Assembly (NCBI GenBank): GCA_002317355.1
Contig: DCJC01000014.1
Span: 43,087-69,604, forward strand
DNA from: Prevotellaceae bacterium UBA1710
GTDB lineage: Bacteria > Bacteroidota > Bacteroidia > Bacteroidales > Bacteroidaceae
Direction of reading: 5' to 3'
DNA: 26,518 nucleotides
The position numbers and the translations under genes were made by a program. Every line of letters begins with the position of its first letter. The first letter of the stretch is position 1. Shown piece after piece: positions 1 through 7,563 of this stretch. The notes under the pieces were generated by a model. That model saw nothing but the letters and a program-made list of their open reading frames with translations. It had not been told where the DNA came from and searched no databases.

Positions 1-209
1 GGATGGGTCCTTTCCACGATGCTTGTAAGCCTGTTGTTGAGAAGCTCTACAACTCTGTTAAGACTGGTAACGAGGCTCAGATCTCTATCGATGCAAACTC
101 TAAGCCTGACTACCGTGTAGGCCTCGAGAAGGAGCTTGCTGCTCTCCGTGAGTCTGAGATGTGGCGTACAGCTGAAACTGTTCGTCAGCTCCGTCCAGAG
201 AACAACTAA
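1..209 (+). CDS. ilvC: Ketol-acid reductoisomerase, C-terminal end (partial)
   Basis: The gene enters from the left edge (codons in frame from base 3) and ends with TAA at 207-209, so only about 69 C-terminal residues are visible. They include the run ANSKPDYRVGLEKEL, then ESEMWRTAETVRQLRPENN, which I recognise as the tail of bacterial ketol-acid reductoisomerase. This enzyme isomerises and reduces acetolactate or acetohydroxybutyrate with NADPH in isoleucine, leucine and valine synthesis. The NADPH-binding Rossmann domain and the metal-binding residues lie outside the window, so the call rests on the tail alone. The codon use is that of a well-expressed gene (many CGT, CTC, GGT codons), like aspS and ffh further on. 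A clear hairpin terminator follows at 262, so the gene is last in its transcript. Confidence 0.72.
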   Translation, partial: MGPFHDACKPVVEKLYNSVKTGNEAQISIDANSKPDYRVGLEKELAALRESEMWRTAETVRQLRPENN

Positions 210-261
210 AAATATAAACCCCTAACCCTTATATATAAGGATAGGTTGATTCTACTACAAT

Positions 262-303
262 AAATACCGCTTATGGATGCTTCCATGAGCGGTATTTTCC
301 TTT
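262..303 (+). terminator. Hairpin terminator after ilvC
   Basis: A 16-bp stem (262-277 with 282-297) encloses the loop TGCT. It has one wobble pair, and T-rich sequence follows. It lies 53 bp after the ilvC stop and is well placed as an intrinsic terminator. Confidence 0.8.
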
Positions 304-710
304 ATATAATACTGATACCTCTGAAACTATACACTTACACCTCATGCCTATATTTATATATATGTGTAAAATCGGAAATATAGGTGTGCTTGTATTTGGG
401 TGTGTTTGTCGTTGTGAAAGGTAAGTAGTTGATATGTAGTATGTTATTTAAATGTTGCTTGGAGTAATTCCTTTTTCACCTATATTTTTATATTTCTTAT
501 ATAGGAAAAATAGGTATTTATAGGTAAAAAGTGCCTCTAAAATCCTTCGTCGTAGGTCCGAAACACCTTCTCTGTACCTTCGTTGCATAAACCTCAAACG
601 CGTGTATTTCTTGTGATTATGGCGATTTATAAAGGGATTTATAAAGGGATTCATAATGGAGGCATAATGGAGAAACGTCTTTAGGTGTATTATTTCGTAA
701 TTATAAGAAT
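304..710. other. Convergent intergenic region without a recognisable gene
   Basis: This stretch lies between two facing terminators. It is A+T-rich, with small imperfect inverted repeats built on CCTATATTT/AAATATAGG (around 348-405 and 478-505). A 68-codon minus-strand open frame at 448-654 has no signal peptide, no recognisable domain and a composition set by the A+T-rich DNA, so I do not call it a gene. Confidence 0.6.
624..670. repeat. Degenerate 12-bp tandem repeat
   Basis: Two exact copies of GATTTATAAAGG (624-635, 636-647) are followed by GATTCATAATGG (648-659) and AGGCATAATGG (660-670). It lies in non-coding DNA and no function is evident. Confidence 0.6.
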
Positions 711-752
711 ATGAAATGACAAAGGGACCAGCTATTATTGCTGATCCCTTTG
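711..752 (-). terminator. Hairpin terminator after the M6 protease gene
   Basis: A 13-bp stem (720-732 with 740-752) has one mismatch and a 7-nt loop. On the minus strand it is followed by a T-rich tail. It lies just beyond the stop of the gene at 777 and ends the GH28/M6 unit. Confidence 0.75.
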
Positions 753-776
753 AAGTTTATGCGTTAGGGTGATAGT

Positions 777-3248
777 TTATTTCGTGATAGAGAACTTCTT
801 TCCGTTCTGGATGTATGTTCCCTTTGGAAGAGACTCCTTTGAAGAACCTACATATTTACCATCAATAGTGTAGATAGCTGATGGTTTCTCATCAACCTGT
901 ACTTCAACAATGGCATTTGCGTTAGGAATCTCAACGACTACTGTAAATGTCTTTGATACAGTTTTACCGTTATTGTATGTATAAGTCACGGTAATGGTTG
1001 CAGTTCCATTTGACTTACCTGTGATGTTACCATTGGCATCTATTGTGGCAATAGTAGTGTTGCTACTCTTGTAAGTTATTTTGCCGTCAGAACGCTGATT
1101 GGTAATGGTAATGGTATTTTTGACTGTACTGCTTCCATCAGTTGTGAGCTTTGTCTTGCTGATGTTTATAATAGGTACAGGGAGAGCAACGGTTACCTTA
1201 TAGGTAGCTGTAATCTTACCCTTGCCATTGTTGTATGTGTAGGTGGCAGTAATGGTTACAGTTCCGTCATTAATGCCTTTCACATTACCATTTGCATCAA
1301 CAGTTGCAATTGATGTGTTGCTACTTGTGTAAGTAGTCTTTCCATCAGTCCAAGTGTTTGTTATCTTAAGAGGGTTGGAAACCGTTGATTTGCCATCTGT
1401 TGTAATCTCACTCTTTTCGAATGCGAGGGCTGGAACTGGAAGTTTAACGGTAACCTTATAGGTAGCAGTTAATTTGTTTGCTCCATTATTATAGGTGTAG
1501 GTTGCTGTAATTGTAGCTGTACCATCAGCAATGCCCTTGACATTACCCTTTGAATCAACAGTCGCAACTGCCGTATTGCTACTTGTGTAAGTAGTCTTTC
1601 CATCTGTTCTTGGGTTTTTGATGTTAAGGGTGTTTGTAACCGTTGATTTACCATCTGTAGAGATCTCGCTCTTTGAGAATGAGATGACAGGAGCTATACC
1701 ACCCATAAATTCAAAAAAGATAGAGCCGTCAGAGTTCTGGGTGATGTTGGTGATATCCTTTGACATCTTTCCTGTGAACGGTTTCCAGTCGGTTATCTTT
1801 GTGACTTTTGATGTTCCGGGATATGTGTTGCCAGCCCAGTTCTTATCTATATCAGTATATGACATCTGGTATAGAGGATTGGTTGCCTGACTTCTATATG
1901 AAGAGTATATAACGCCATTTGCAGGAAGAATGGTGATTCTTGGTTTGCCAGCTGTATTGTTAGGCTTACCGAAATTGGCAAATGCATTTACGTTATAGTT
2001 AATGTGGGTTACAAGCATACCGGTGCCTGGCATCTTCTTGTACCAACCTTTTTTGTTGCTGTCAATGTTTTCGAGAATGTAGTATTCGTTGCCAGAAGCA
2101 TCATTGTCGTTTATTACACGCATACCCTTACCGCCATTGTTGAGCGATTTCAAGGTTACGTTTGCGGCTTTGTCAAGAGTTTCCATCTTCTCGGTCCATC
2201 CCATCCATTCACGTTCCCATGCTGTGTATGGGGTAGGGTAGTAGCCGTAGTAGGTATTCTCTCCGCCATCCATCAAGTCCCATTCCTCCATACTCTGATT
2301 GTCATATAATGAGGTGTTTTCCCATGTGACGGTTGGGTAGAAGTCTGGAAGTCCCATAGTATGGCTCATTTCGTGCAAGAATACACCAATACCTGTAAGG
2401 TATGGCTTGAAAGTAGCCTGATCTTTTTTCATATCCTTCCAAACCTCAGGATAGAATGCGAGCTCGTTGTTTACTCCATAGCGATAGACAGTCTTTCCAT
2501 CAAACTTTCCGAAATTCTGCATTCCAGATTTTGGCCAGATAGCATCAGGATTCTTGTCATCACCATAGTTTGCACTATATCCAGCGTAAAGTACATACAC
2601 CAAATCTACATAGCCGTCATTGTCTGCATCATAGTCAGCAAAGTTGACATCAGCATCTGCAGCCTTACATACATCAGGGATGAAGAGATCCATGTTGTCA
2701 TCTCCTCTACCATACACTTGATAGCTCTTGTCGAGGTGATATGGACCTACGACATCAAATTGTGGACGGAATTTGCCGTTACTGCAATCGTTAAAGTATT
2801 GTGCTGCAGAACTATAGCTGTGGTAACCATTAGAGTCGTCATAAGTCTCTCCGTTAAGGAGTTTCTTGATGTCGTCCTTTGTGTATGTAAACTTCTGGTT
2901 AGAGAAATCCACCATTATTACCAAAGCCTTTGGAGTTCCGGCATGTGGGAAAGGACGGGTGGCAGAAATCTGCTCGTTTGCATTACGTCTTTTTGCTACA
3001 GCTGCATGCTTCTTGCTCATGGCTGCCTTCTCGGATTCTGTTGCAAGACGCCATGTCTTATTTTCGTAGATAACGAGTTCACCTTCGGTTGTTGAGTAGA
3101 AACTGAAGTCCTCGTCACCATGAAACTGTACTGTGACAGTTTTTCCGTTCTGGAGAGTTACCTGGAACGGTATGGTTATAGCCTTAGAAGCAAATGTGCT
3201 TGAAAAAGCAGCACATGCCAATAGGATTGTTGTTAGGATTTTTTTCAT
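777..3248 (-). CDS. Secreted M6-type metalloprotease with three Ig-like (BIG2) repeats
   Basis: The product has 823 residues. Residues 1-20 form a Sec signal peptide (MKKILTTILLACAAFSSTFA). The M6 (immune inhibitor A-like) protease domain spans about 100-515. Its zinc site is HEMSH at 292-296, with GLPD following, where D302 is the likely third ligand. A DxDxDG-type calcium loop lies at 205-215 (DYDADNDGYVD). Three near-identical bacterial Ig-like repeats follow at about 517-775 with an exact 86-residue period. The last 45 residues carry the YTIDGKYV...LPKGTYIQNGKK type of tail found on many exported Prevotella proteins, possibly a sorting or anchoring signal. The start lies 12 bp after the GH28 stop, so the two genes are very probably cotranscribed. 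The protease target is unknown. Confidence 0.85.
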   Translation of the reverse strand: MKKILTTILLACAAFSSTFASKAITIPFQVTLQNGKTVTVQFHGDEDFSFYSTTEGELVIYENKTWRLATESEKAAMSKKHAAVAKRRNANEQISATRPFPHAGTPKALVIMVDFSNQKFTYTKDDIKKLLNGETYDDSNGYHSYSSAAQYFNDCSNGKFRPQFDVVGPYHLDKSYQVYGRGDDNMDLFIPDVCKAADADVNFADYDADNDGYVDLVYVLYAGYSANYGDDKNPDAIWPKSGMQNFGKFDGKTVYRYGVNNELAFYPEVWKDMKKDQATFKPYLTGIGVFLHEMSHTMGLPDFYPTVTWENTSLYDNQSMEEWDLMDGGENTYYGYYPTPYTAWEREWMGWTEKMETLDKAANVTLKSLNNGGKGMRVINDNDASGNEYYILENIDSNKKGWYKKMPGTGMLVTHINYNVNAFANFGKPNNTAGKPRITILPANGVIYSSYRSQATNPLYQMSYTDIDKNWAGNTYPGTSKVTKITDWKPFTGKMSKDITNITQNSDGSIFFEFMGGIAPVISFSKSEISTDGKSTVTNTLNIKNPRTDGKTTYTSSNTAVATVDSKGNVKGIADGTATITATYTYNNGANKLTATYKVTVKLPVPALAFEKSEITTDGKSTVSNPLKITNTWTDGKTTYTSSNTSIATVDANGNVKGINDGTVTITATYTYNNGKGKITATYKVTVALPVPIINISKTKLTTDGSSTVKNTITITNQRSDGKITYKSSNTTIATIDANGNITGKSNGTATITVTYTYNNGKTVSKTFTVVVEIPNANAIVEVQVDEKPSAIYTIDGKYVGSSKESLPKGTYIQNGKKFSITK

Positions 3249-3260
3249 TCGAAATTTATG

Positions 3261-4679
3261 TTATTTATTATATTTCAGATTTTTTGTGTGCGACTCAACC
3301 AATTGTTCACCATTTGTTGTTTTGATGGTTACGGTTGAGAAGTCGATGTCTTCTGCATAGTTTATGTCTGCCCCCTTTTCTGTTACGAAGAGTGAGTTTT
3401 CCATCACTACATTCTGGATAGGCATCTCTGGAAGTCCATTGAAGTAGATAGCGCGCTTTGCACCTTGGCATACTATGTTGTCGAGATAGATGTCCTTGAA
3501 GCATGGAGTCTCATCTGTTACCGCAGGAATAGCGTCTTCTGCGGAAGTGTCCTTATCTGCCTTGCCGCCAATAGGTTTGTTGGCATAGAAGAGACTGAAT
3601 GTGAAAGCATCCTCTGCGATGTTGTTCATACGGATATTGTCAAGGAAAATATTCCTTACAAGTCCGCCTCTTCCACGGGTAGATTTGAAACGGATTCCTG
3701 TATCAGTTCCGTTAAATACGCAATTCGTGATGCGAATATCATTTGCGCCTCCAGACATCTCTGAACCGATGACGAAGCCACCATGGCCATGAAGAACCGT
3801 ACAGCCGCTTATGATAACCTGCTGACAAGGTTTGCCAAGTTTACGACCTTCAGCATCTTTTCCCGACTTGATACAGATTGCATCATCACCAACGTCAAAG
3901 GTGGTGTTGAGTATCTGAGCGCGAGTGCAAGACTCAAGGTCAAGTCCATCGCCATTCTGAGCATACCAAGGATTCTTGATGTTTACTCGCTCAATGGTAA
4001 CGTCCTCACACACACAAGGATGCACGTTCCATGCAGGTGAGTTGCTGAAGGTTGCATCCTGAAGAAGCACTTTGTTGCAGTACATAAAATCCAGAAGGAC
4101 CGGACGTATGCTGACGCGCTCTTTAATCTCTGGATACCAGATGTTCTTTTCTACAGAACCGCCACTTGCAACCAACTTCTTCCATTGGTTTTCCGTGAGC
4201 TTGTTCTTCTTGACCGGACGCCAAGCCTGACCATTTCCATCGAATGTGCCTGGGCCAGTAATTGCGATGTTCTCCTTCTTATAGGCATAGAGAGGAGACA
4301 TCCTACGCTTTGTTGTGTTGCCTTCATATAAGGCTTCAACCTCAGGATAAGCGTTTATGTCATCAGTAAATAGAATCAACGTACCTGCAGAGGTGCGAAG
4401 TTCTATGTTATTCTCAAATTGAATAGGTCCTGTGAACCAGATGCCAGCAGGAACCTCAAGTATTCCACCTCCTTTGGCGGATAATGCTTTCATTGCTTGG
4501 GCGAATGCCTCGGTACAGAGCTCCGTGCCATCCCCTTTAGCTCCGAAATCTGTCAGTTTAACTATGTTAGCCGGAATTGCTGGACGAGCCACAGCCGGCA
4601 TGTTGAATTCCCCTATAGAACTTGCGGACGCCATCAACGGCAAAGCAAGGATAAGAAGTGATATGATAGTTTTTTTCAT
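3261..4679 (-). CDS. Secreted glycoside hydrolase family 28 (polygalacturonase-like)
   Basis: The product has 472 residues with a Sec signal peptide (residues 1-20, ending ASAS). The fold is a right-handed beta-helix, and all four GH28 signatures are visible. NGDGLD at 242-247 replaces the usual NTD motif, with Asp244 catalytic. GDD at 264-266 supplies the Asp pair, GHG at 298-300 supplies the His, and RFK at 330-332 is the substrate-binding RxK. The family hydrolyses alpha-galacturonide bonds in pectin, and the exact substrate cannot be read here. It is the first gene of a two-gene unit with the M6 protease and has a good promoter at 4706-4744. No SusC/SusD pair or regulator lies nearby, so it is not in a full polysaccharide utilisation locus within this window. 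Confidence 0.9.
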   Translation of the reverse strand: MKKTIISLLILALPLMASASSIGEFNMPAVARPAIPANIVKLTDFGAKGDGTELCTEAFAQAMKALSAKGGGILEVPAGIWFTGPIQFENNIELRTSAGTLILFTDDINAYPEVEALYEGNTTKRRMSPLYAYKKENIAITGPGTFDGNGQAWRPVKKNKLTENQWKKLVASGGSVEKNIWYPEIKERVSIRPVLLDFMYCNKVLLQDATFSNSPAWNVHPCVCEDVTIERVNIKNPWYAQNGDGLDLESCTRAQILNTTFDVGDDAICIKSGKDAEGRKLGKPCQQVIISGCTVLHGHGGFVIGSEMSGGANDIRITNCVFNGTDTGIRFKSTRGRGGLVRNIFLDNIRMNNIAEDAFTFSLFYANKPIGGKADKDTSAEDAIPAVTDETPCFKDIYLDNIVCQGAKRAIYFNGLPEMPIQNVVMENSLFVTEKGADINYAEDIDFSTVTIKTTNGEQLVESHTKNLKYNK

Positions 4680-4705
4680 AATACGTTAGGTGTCATGGTT
4701 TACAA

Positions 4706-4744
4706 ATCTTTTGCAAAAATACAAAGAAAAATGGATATAACAAA
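4706..4744 (-). promoter_or_regulatory. Bacteroidetes-type promoter for the GH28/M6 unit
   Basis: On the minus strand a -33 element TTTG (4741-4744) is followed after exactly 19 nt by the -7 element TATTTTTG (4714-4721). This matches the Bacteroidetes consensus TTTG-N19/21-TAnnTTTG. The expected start is near 4706, giving a leader of about 27 nt. Confidence 0.75.
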
Positions 4745-4806
4745 CAAAATAAACACGTTTTTTGTATTTTTAATACGCAGACTTATGCTTTTTGACGAAA
4801 ATATAT

Positions 4807-4814
4807 TAATTTTG
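4807..4814 (+). promoter_or_regulatory. -7 element of a probable promoter for the sigma-factor gene
   Basis: TAATTTTG fits the Bacteroidetes -7 consensus, 49 bp before the ATG at 4864. The nearest TTTG upstream (4791-4794) is only 12 nt away, so the -33 element is weak or absent. The site is divergent from the GH28 promoter. Confidence 0.5.
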
Positions 4815-4863
4815 TAGCGAATTTCGTTGAAAGACGCGATTTTCATGATGTAAAAATACTATT

Positions 4864-5478
4864 ATGGCTACAAGTCACGATAATAAATCCCGCCTCTCTG
4901 ATGAGGAAGAACGCTTGCTCGGAGAGCGAATAGCTCAAGGAGATCAGAAAGCTCTTGATAAGTTGGTTACTGCAAATCTTGGATTTGTGGTAAGCATAGC
5001 GCGTCAGTATCAGGACAAAGGGCTTGTGCTTGATGATCTTGTGAGTGAAGGTAATCTTGCCTTGATGCTTGCTGCTGCCAAGTGGAAACCTGAGAAGGGA
5101 ATACGTTTCGTGCAGTATGCTGTATGGGATATCCGAAAGGCAATAGAGCGTGCTATTGATCAGCAAGGCAATATCATTCATGATGCTCCCGCTTCTGTAG
5201 GCTTCACCAATTCACGTGTTGATATGGTTGTGGCAAAGACCAATAGGAATGCTCATGATGAAGTAGATCTCGCAGATGCAGGTTCTGAACTCACAGGAAG
5301 TCTTGGTTGTCTCAACGAACGTGAACGTAAGGTTATCACGCTTTACTATGGTCTTGGAACTGATGCTCTCACGATGATTGAGATTGCTGAGCAGATGGGA
5401 CTTAAGCGTGAACGTGTAAGACAGATTCGAAAGAAGGCAGAGCAGAAACTCAGAAAGCCTTTGAGAACTTTAGATTAA
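4864..5478 (+). CDS. Short sigma-70 family RNA polymerase sigma factor lacking region 3
   Basis: The product has 204 residues. Region 2 lies at about 30-100, with core-binding sequence LVTANLGFVVSIARQY and the LDDLVSEGNLALMLA and YAVWDIRKAIERAI segments. Region 4 lies at about 147-198, with the helix-turn-helix TMIEIAEQMGLKRERVRQI. The sequence resembles the primary sigma RpoD rather than an ECF factor, but region 3 (normally about 75 residues) is replaced by a linker of about 45 residues. The housekeeping RpoD of Bacteroidetes is around 286 residues, so this is probably an alternative, group 2-like factor. No anti-sigma gene adjoins it. The next gene starts 23 bp downstream, so cotranscription is likely. 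Its regulon is unknown. Confidence 0.85.
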   Translation: MATSHDNKSRLSDEEERLLGERIAQGDQKALDKLVTANLGFVVSIARQYQDKGLVLDDLVSEGNLALMLAAAKWKPEKGIRFVQYAVWDIRKAIERAIDQQGNIIHDAPASVGFTNSRVDMVVAKTNRNAHDEVDLADAGSELTGSLGCLNERERKVITLYYGLGTDALTMIEIAEQMGLKRERVRQIRKKAEQKLRKPLRTLD

Positions 5479-5501
5479 AATAAAAGAGAAAAATCATAAA
5501 A

Positions 5502-5942
5502 ATGAATAAGATAATTATTTCAATCTTAATGCTGGTTGGTTTTGCTGTTAATGCTTGTGCTCAGAAGAACCTTCCTTATACTCCTGCTTCGGACATGTAT
5601 ATGTTTGGTGTTTCGTTTTCTGCAGTTGATTCAACTGTTTATTTTACAGAAATCAAGCAGGTGCCAAACGCTTATGTAGAGAGAAGTACAGGCTTCCTTT
5701 ACTCACGCAATAAGTATTCTGGACAGCTTCAGCAATATTTTAAATCCACATCATCAGTTCCATTCTCTTCTGTCGTATGTTGGAATCAGAAGCGTAGTAA
5801 ACTGGAGAAGAAATTCTCAAAGATGCGTCAGAAGTATCAGAAGAAGAATTTCGTTGTGAAATATATTGGTGGTGATTTCGCTTTTACCGGCATCCCTTAT
5901 GAAAATAATGAAGCGATAGAGGTAACCGATAGTGAAAAATAA
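5502..5942 (+). CDS. Conserved-looking secreted protein of unknown function
   Basis: The product has 146 residues with a hydrophobic signal sequence at 1-21. Cleavage could be by signal peptidase I after ACA, leaving the N-terminal Gln common in exported Bacteroidetes proteins. Cys19 is a weak lipobox alternative (VNAC). The mature part contains DSTVYFTEI near 43-51, GFLYSRNKYSGQLQQYF around 64-80, and a basic stretch (KRSKLEKKFSKMRQKYQKK) near 96-115. The arrangement recalls a family of small exported Bacteroidales proteins without an assigned role. It lies 23 bp behind the sigma gene and 46 bp before the kinase gene. Confidence 0.7.
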   Translation: MNKIIISILMLVGFAVNACAQKNLPYTPASDMYMFGVSFSAVDSTVYFTEIKQVPNAYVERSTGFLYSRNKYSGQLQQYFKSTSSVPFSSVVCWNQKRSKLEKKFSKMRQKYQKKNFVVKYIGGDFAFTGIPYENNEAIEVTDSEK

Positions 5943-5988
5943 TCCAAATTCATTCATCGGGAAATCCTAATTGTTTTAGGTATGACTG

Positions 5989-6912
5989 ATGATGTTGAAG
6001 AAGATAAATATGCTGTATGTAATTGCAGAACATAAGGTGCGTGTCAGTTTCCTTGATGACTATCAGGATGCGAAGATGCTGTCGTCGTTTGTCCCTTTCG
6101 TGACTGATGATGACGGCTCTGCCGTTTTACTGGATATTACCGTAAATGATTCTTTGTGTCCAGTTAAGAAAGATGAGCGATACCTTATTCGTGATGTTGA
6201 TACTGGTAATGGAATGACTAAGGTTTTCCGTATCGAAAAGGAAATTGATGGTCAGAAACAGAAGGCTGGATATCAGTTTATTATCCGTGATATCGACGGA
6301 AACGAAGTGGCTCTTCTTATTGCTGATGAAGAATTCCATATCTGTCAATGTGCTCTTCGTGGAAACTATGGAATGCGTGCATACGGACTTAATTCCGTAA
6401 TAATGCTTTGCTATGCCTTTGCTACATCACCTTTGGACACTTGCCTTATTCATGCCTCTCTCGTTAGGAATGATGGCAAAGGATATGCTTTTACAGCTAA
6501 GAGCGGAACTGGTAAGAGTACTCAGGTAAGTAATTGGCTGAGATTCATTCCAGGCTCAGATCTCATGAATGATGATAATCCAGTCATTCGTGTCATCGAT
6601 GGAAAGGCATACATCTATGGAAGTCCTTGGAGTGGAAAGACACCTTGCTACCGCAATATCAAGGCTCCTCTTGGTGGTATAGCGCTGATAAAGCGAGCTG
6701 AGGCAAATAGTCTTGAGAGACTTCGTCCGATTGACGCTTTCATCACCTTGCTTCCTGCATGCTCTACCATGAAGTGGGACGAAAGGATTTATCGTTGCAA
6801 TGGAGATACCGTTACGAAGATAATTGAGAGCACTCCAGTATATAATCTGCATTGTCTTCCTGATATGGATTCTGCTGTGGTTGCTTCCACAGGAATGAAA
6901 CAAGTACAGTAA
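5989..6912 (+). CDS. HprK-like (PEPCK-type P-loop) kinase
   Basis: The product has 307 residues. The N-terminal part (1-145) is a beta-rich domain without a recognisable family. The C-terminal part resembles the HPr kinase/PEP carboxykinase ATP fold. It has LIHAS at 153-157, a Walker A loop AKSGTGKST at 170-178, an acidic metal-binding motif NDDNP at 194-198, and GSPWSGK at 211-217 followed by a segment typical of HprK-like proteins in peptide clusters. Kinases of this kind phosphorylate peptides in some lasso-peptide pathways. The peptidase gene starts 1 bp after the stop and a PqqD-like gene follows. No HPr or sugar phosphotransferase gene is near, which argues against a classical HPr kinase. 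An internal Met at 6010 is an alternative start. Confidence 0.75.
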   Translation: MMLKKINMLYVIAEHKVRVSFLDDYQDAKMLSSFVPFVTDDDGSAVLLDITVNDSLCPVKKDERYLIRDVDTGNGMTKVFRIEKEIDGQKQKAGYQFIIRDIDGNEVALLIADEEFHICQCALRGNYGMRAYGLNSVIMLCYAFATSPLDTCLIHASLVRNDGKGYAFTAKSGTGKSTQVSNWLRFIPGSDLMNDDNPVIRVIDGKAYIYGSPWSGKTPCYRNIKAPLGGIALIKRAEANSLERLRPIDAFITLLPACSTMKWDERIYRCNGDTVTKIIESTPVYNLHCLPDMDSAVVASTGMKQVQ

Positions 6913-6913
6913 A

Positions 6914-7393
6914 ATGTCAGAGAACGTAAAATACCTTAATAATGCGGAGTTTCTTCCGCATGTCATAGCGCTGGCTAATGAAGGCCATGACGTAACTATT
7001 CCGTTGCGTGGATTCAGCATGCGTCCCTTTCTCGAAGATGGAAGGGATTTGGCTATTCTTTGCAAGATAGATCGTCCGCTAAAGATAGGTGATATTGTTC
7101 TCGCAGAACTTTCTCCTGGAAGATACGCTCTTCATCGCATCTATCGTCTTAATAAGACTCATGTGCAGATGCTTGGCGATGGAAATCTTTCTCCAGATCC
7201 TGTAATTAAGCACGAGGATGTAAAGGTATTTGTCAAGGCTTTTCTTCGAAAAGGCAGTAAGAAACCTGACTATGTAGATGGCAAGAAGTTTCAGAGGTAT
7301 TCAAAGATATGGATGAAACTGACTCCGGTTAGACGATGGCTGCTTGCAATCTGGAGAAGGTTACCATTGGGACTTAGGAACCGCCTATTGTAA
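6914..7393 (+). CDS. S24/S26-type peptidase resembling SipW/Sec11, without an N-terminal membrane anchor
   Basis: The product has 159 residues. The catalytic pattern of Ser-His type signal peptidases is visible: GFSMRPF with Ser35, ALHRI with His74, and LGDGN with Asp89 (compare the GD-N motif of SipW/Sec11). Ordinary signal peptidases have a transmembrane helix just before the serine, and this protein has none. It starts directly with a soluble-looking segment, and only a short hydrophobic/basic C-terminus (WLLAIWRRLPLGLRNRLL) could touch the membrane. Processing of a cytoplasmic peptide is therefore as plausible as removal of exported signal peptides. It is coupled to the kinase by a 1-bp gap. 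Confidence 0.75.
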   Translation: MSENVKYLNNAEFLPHVIALANEGHDVTIPLRGFSMRPFLEDGRDLAILCKIDRPLKIGDIVLAELSPGRYALHRIYRLNKTHVQMLGDGNLSPDPVIKHEDVKVFVKAFLRKGSKKPDYVDGKKFQRYSKIWMKLTPVRRWLLAIWRRLPLGLRNRLL

Positions 7394-7395
7394 AT

Positions 7396-7467
7396 GGGAC
7401 TTACATGGGACTTACATAGGAACTACATAGGACTTACAACGGAGTAATAACGGACTTACAACGGAGG
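7396..7467. repeat. 11-bp tandem repeat between the peptidase and PqqD-like genes
   Basis: Six consecutive 11-bp units (GGGACTTACAT twice, then AGGAACTACAT, AGGACTTACAA, CGGAGTAATAA, CGGACTTACAA) and a partial seventh begin 3 bp after the peptidase stop. The period is exact while the sequence drifts. A 17-codon frame starting at 7394 runs through it but looks like a by-product of the repeat. Confidence 0.8.
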
Positions 7468-7488
7468 TTGATAGAAAGTGAAATCTTG

Positions 7489-7563
7489 ATGCCTCGACTA
7501 TTAGGATTCTCGAGATATCGATTGCTCGAAAAAAAAGAAAATCAAAAAGAAATAACAATATAA
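7489..7563 (+). CDS. Candidate 24-residue peptide ORF coupled to the PqqD-like gene
   Basis: ATG at 7489 opens a 24-codon frame (MPRLLGFSRYRLLEKK followed by ENQKEITI). Its TAA stop overlaps the ATG of the next gene by one base (TAATG at 7561-7565). The frame is open from 7420, so TTG starts at 7468 or 7486 are also possible. The peptide is basic and contains Ser and Tyr. Its position before an RRE-type chaperone gene in a kinase/peptidase operon makes it a candidate modified-peptide precursor. An open frame of this length can arise by chance, no ribosome site is visible, and no homology is known to me, so this is speculative. Confidence 0.25.
   Translation: MPRLLGFSRYRLLEKKENQKEITI

Noticed and set aside
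448..654. 68-codon minus-strand open frame between ilvC and the M6 gene
   Set aside because: It has no domain, signal peptide or promoter, lies between two facing terminators, and overlaps a 12-bp repeat.
2361..3095. 244-codon plus-strand open frame opposite the M6 gene
   Set aside because: It is a shadow of the real coding frame. The minus strand has the signal peptide, the HExxH site and family length.
5989..6912. Classical HPr kinase/phosphorylase
   Set aside because: No HPr or phosphotransferase gene adjoins it. The neighbours are a peptidase and a PqqD-like gene, and the N-terminal domain is not that of HprK.
7394..7447. 17-codon frame starting directly after the peptidase stop
   Set aside because: It is produced by the 11-bp repeat, ends within it, and has no relation to the PqqD-like start. 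The frame at 7489 is the better candidate.
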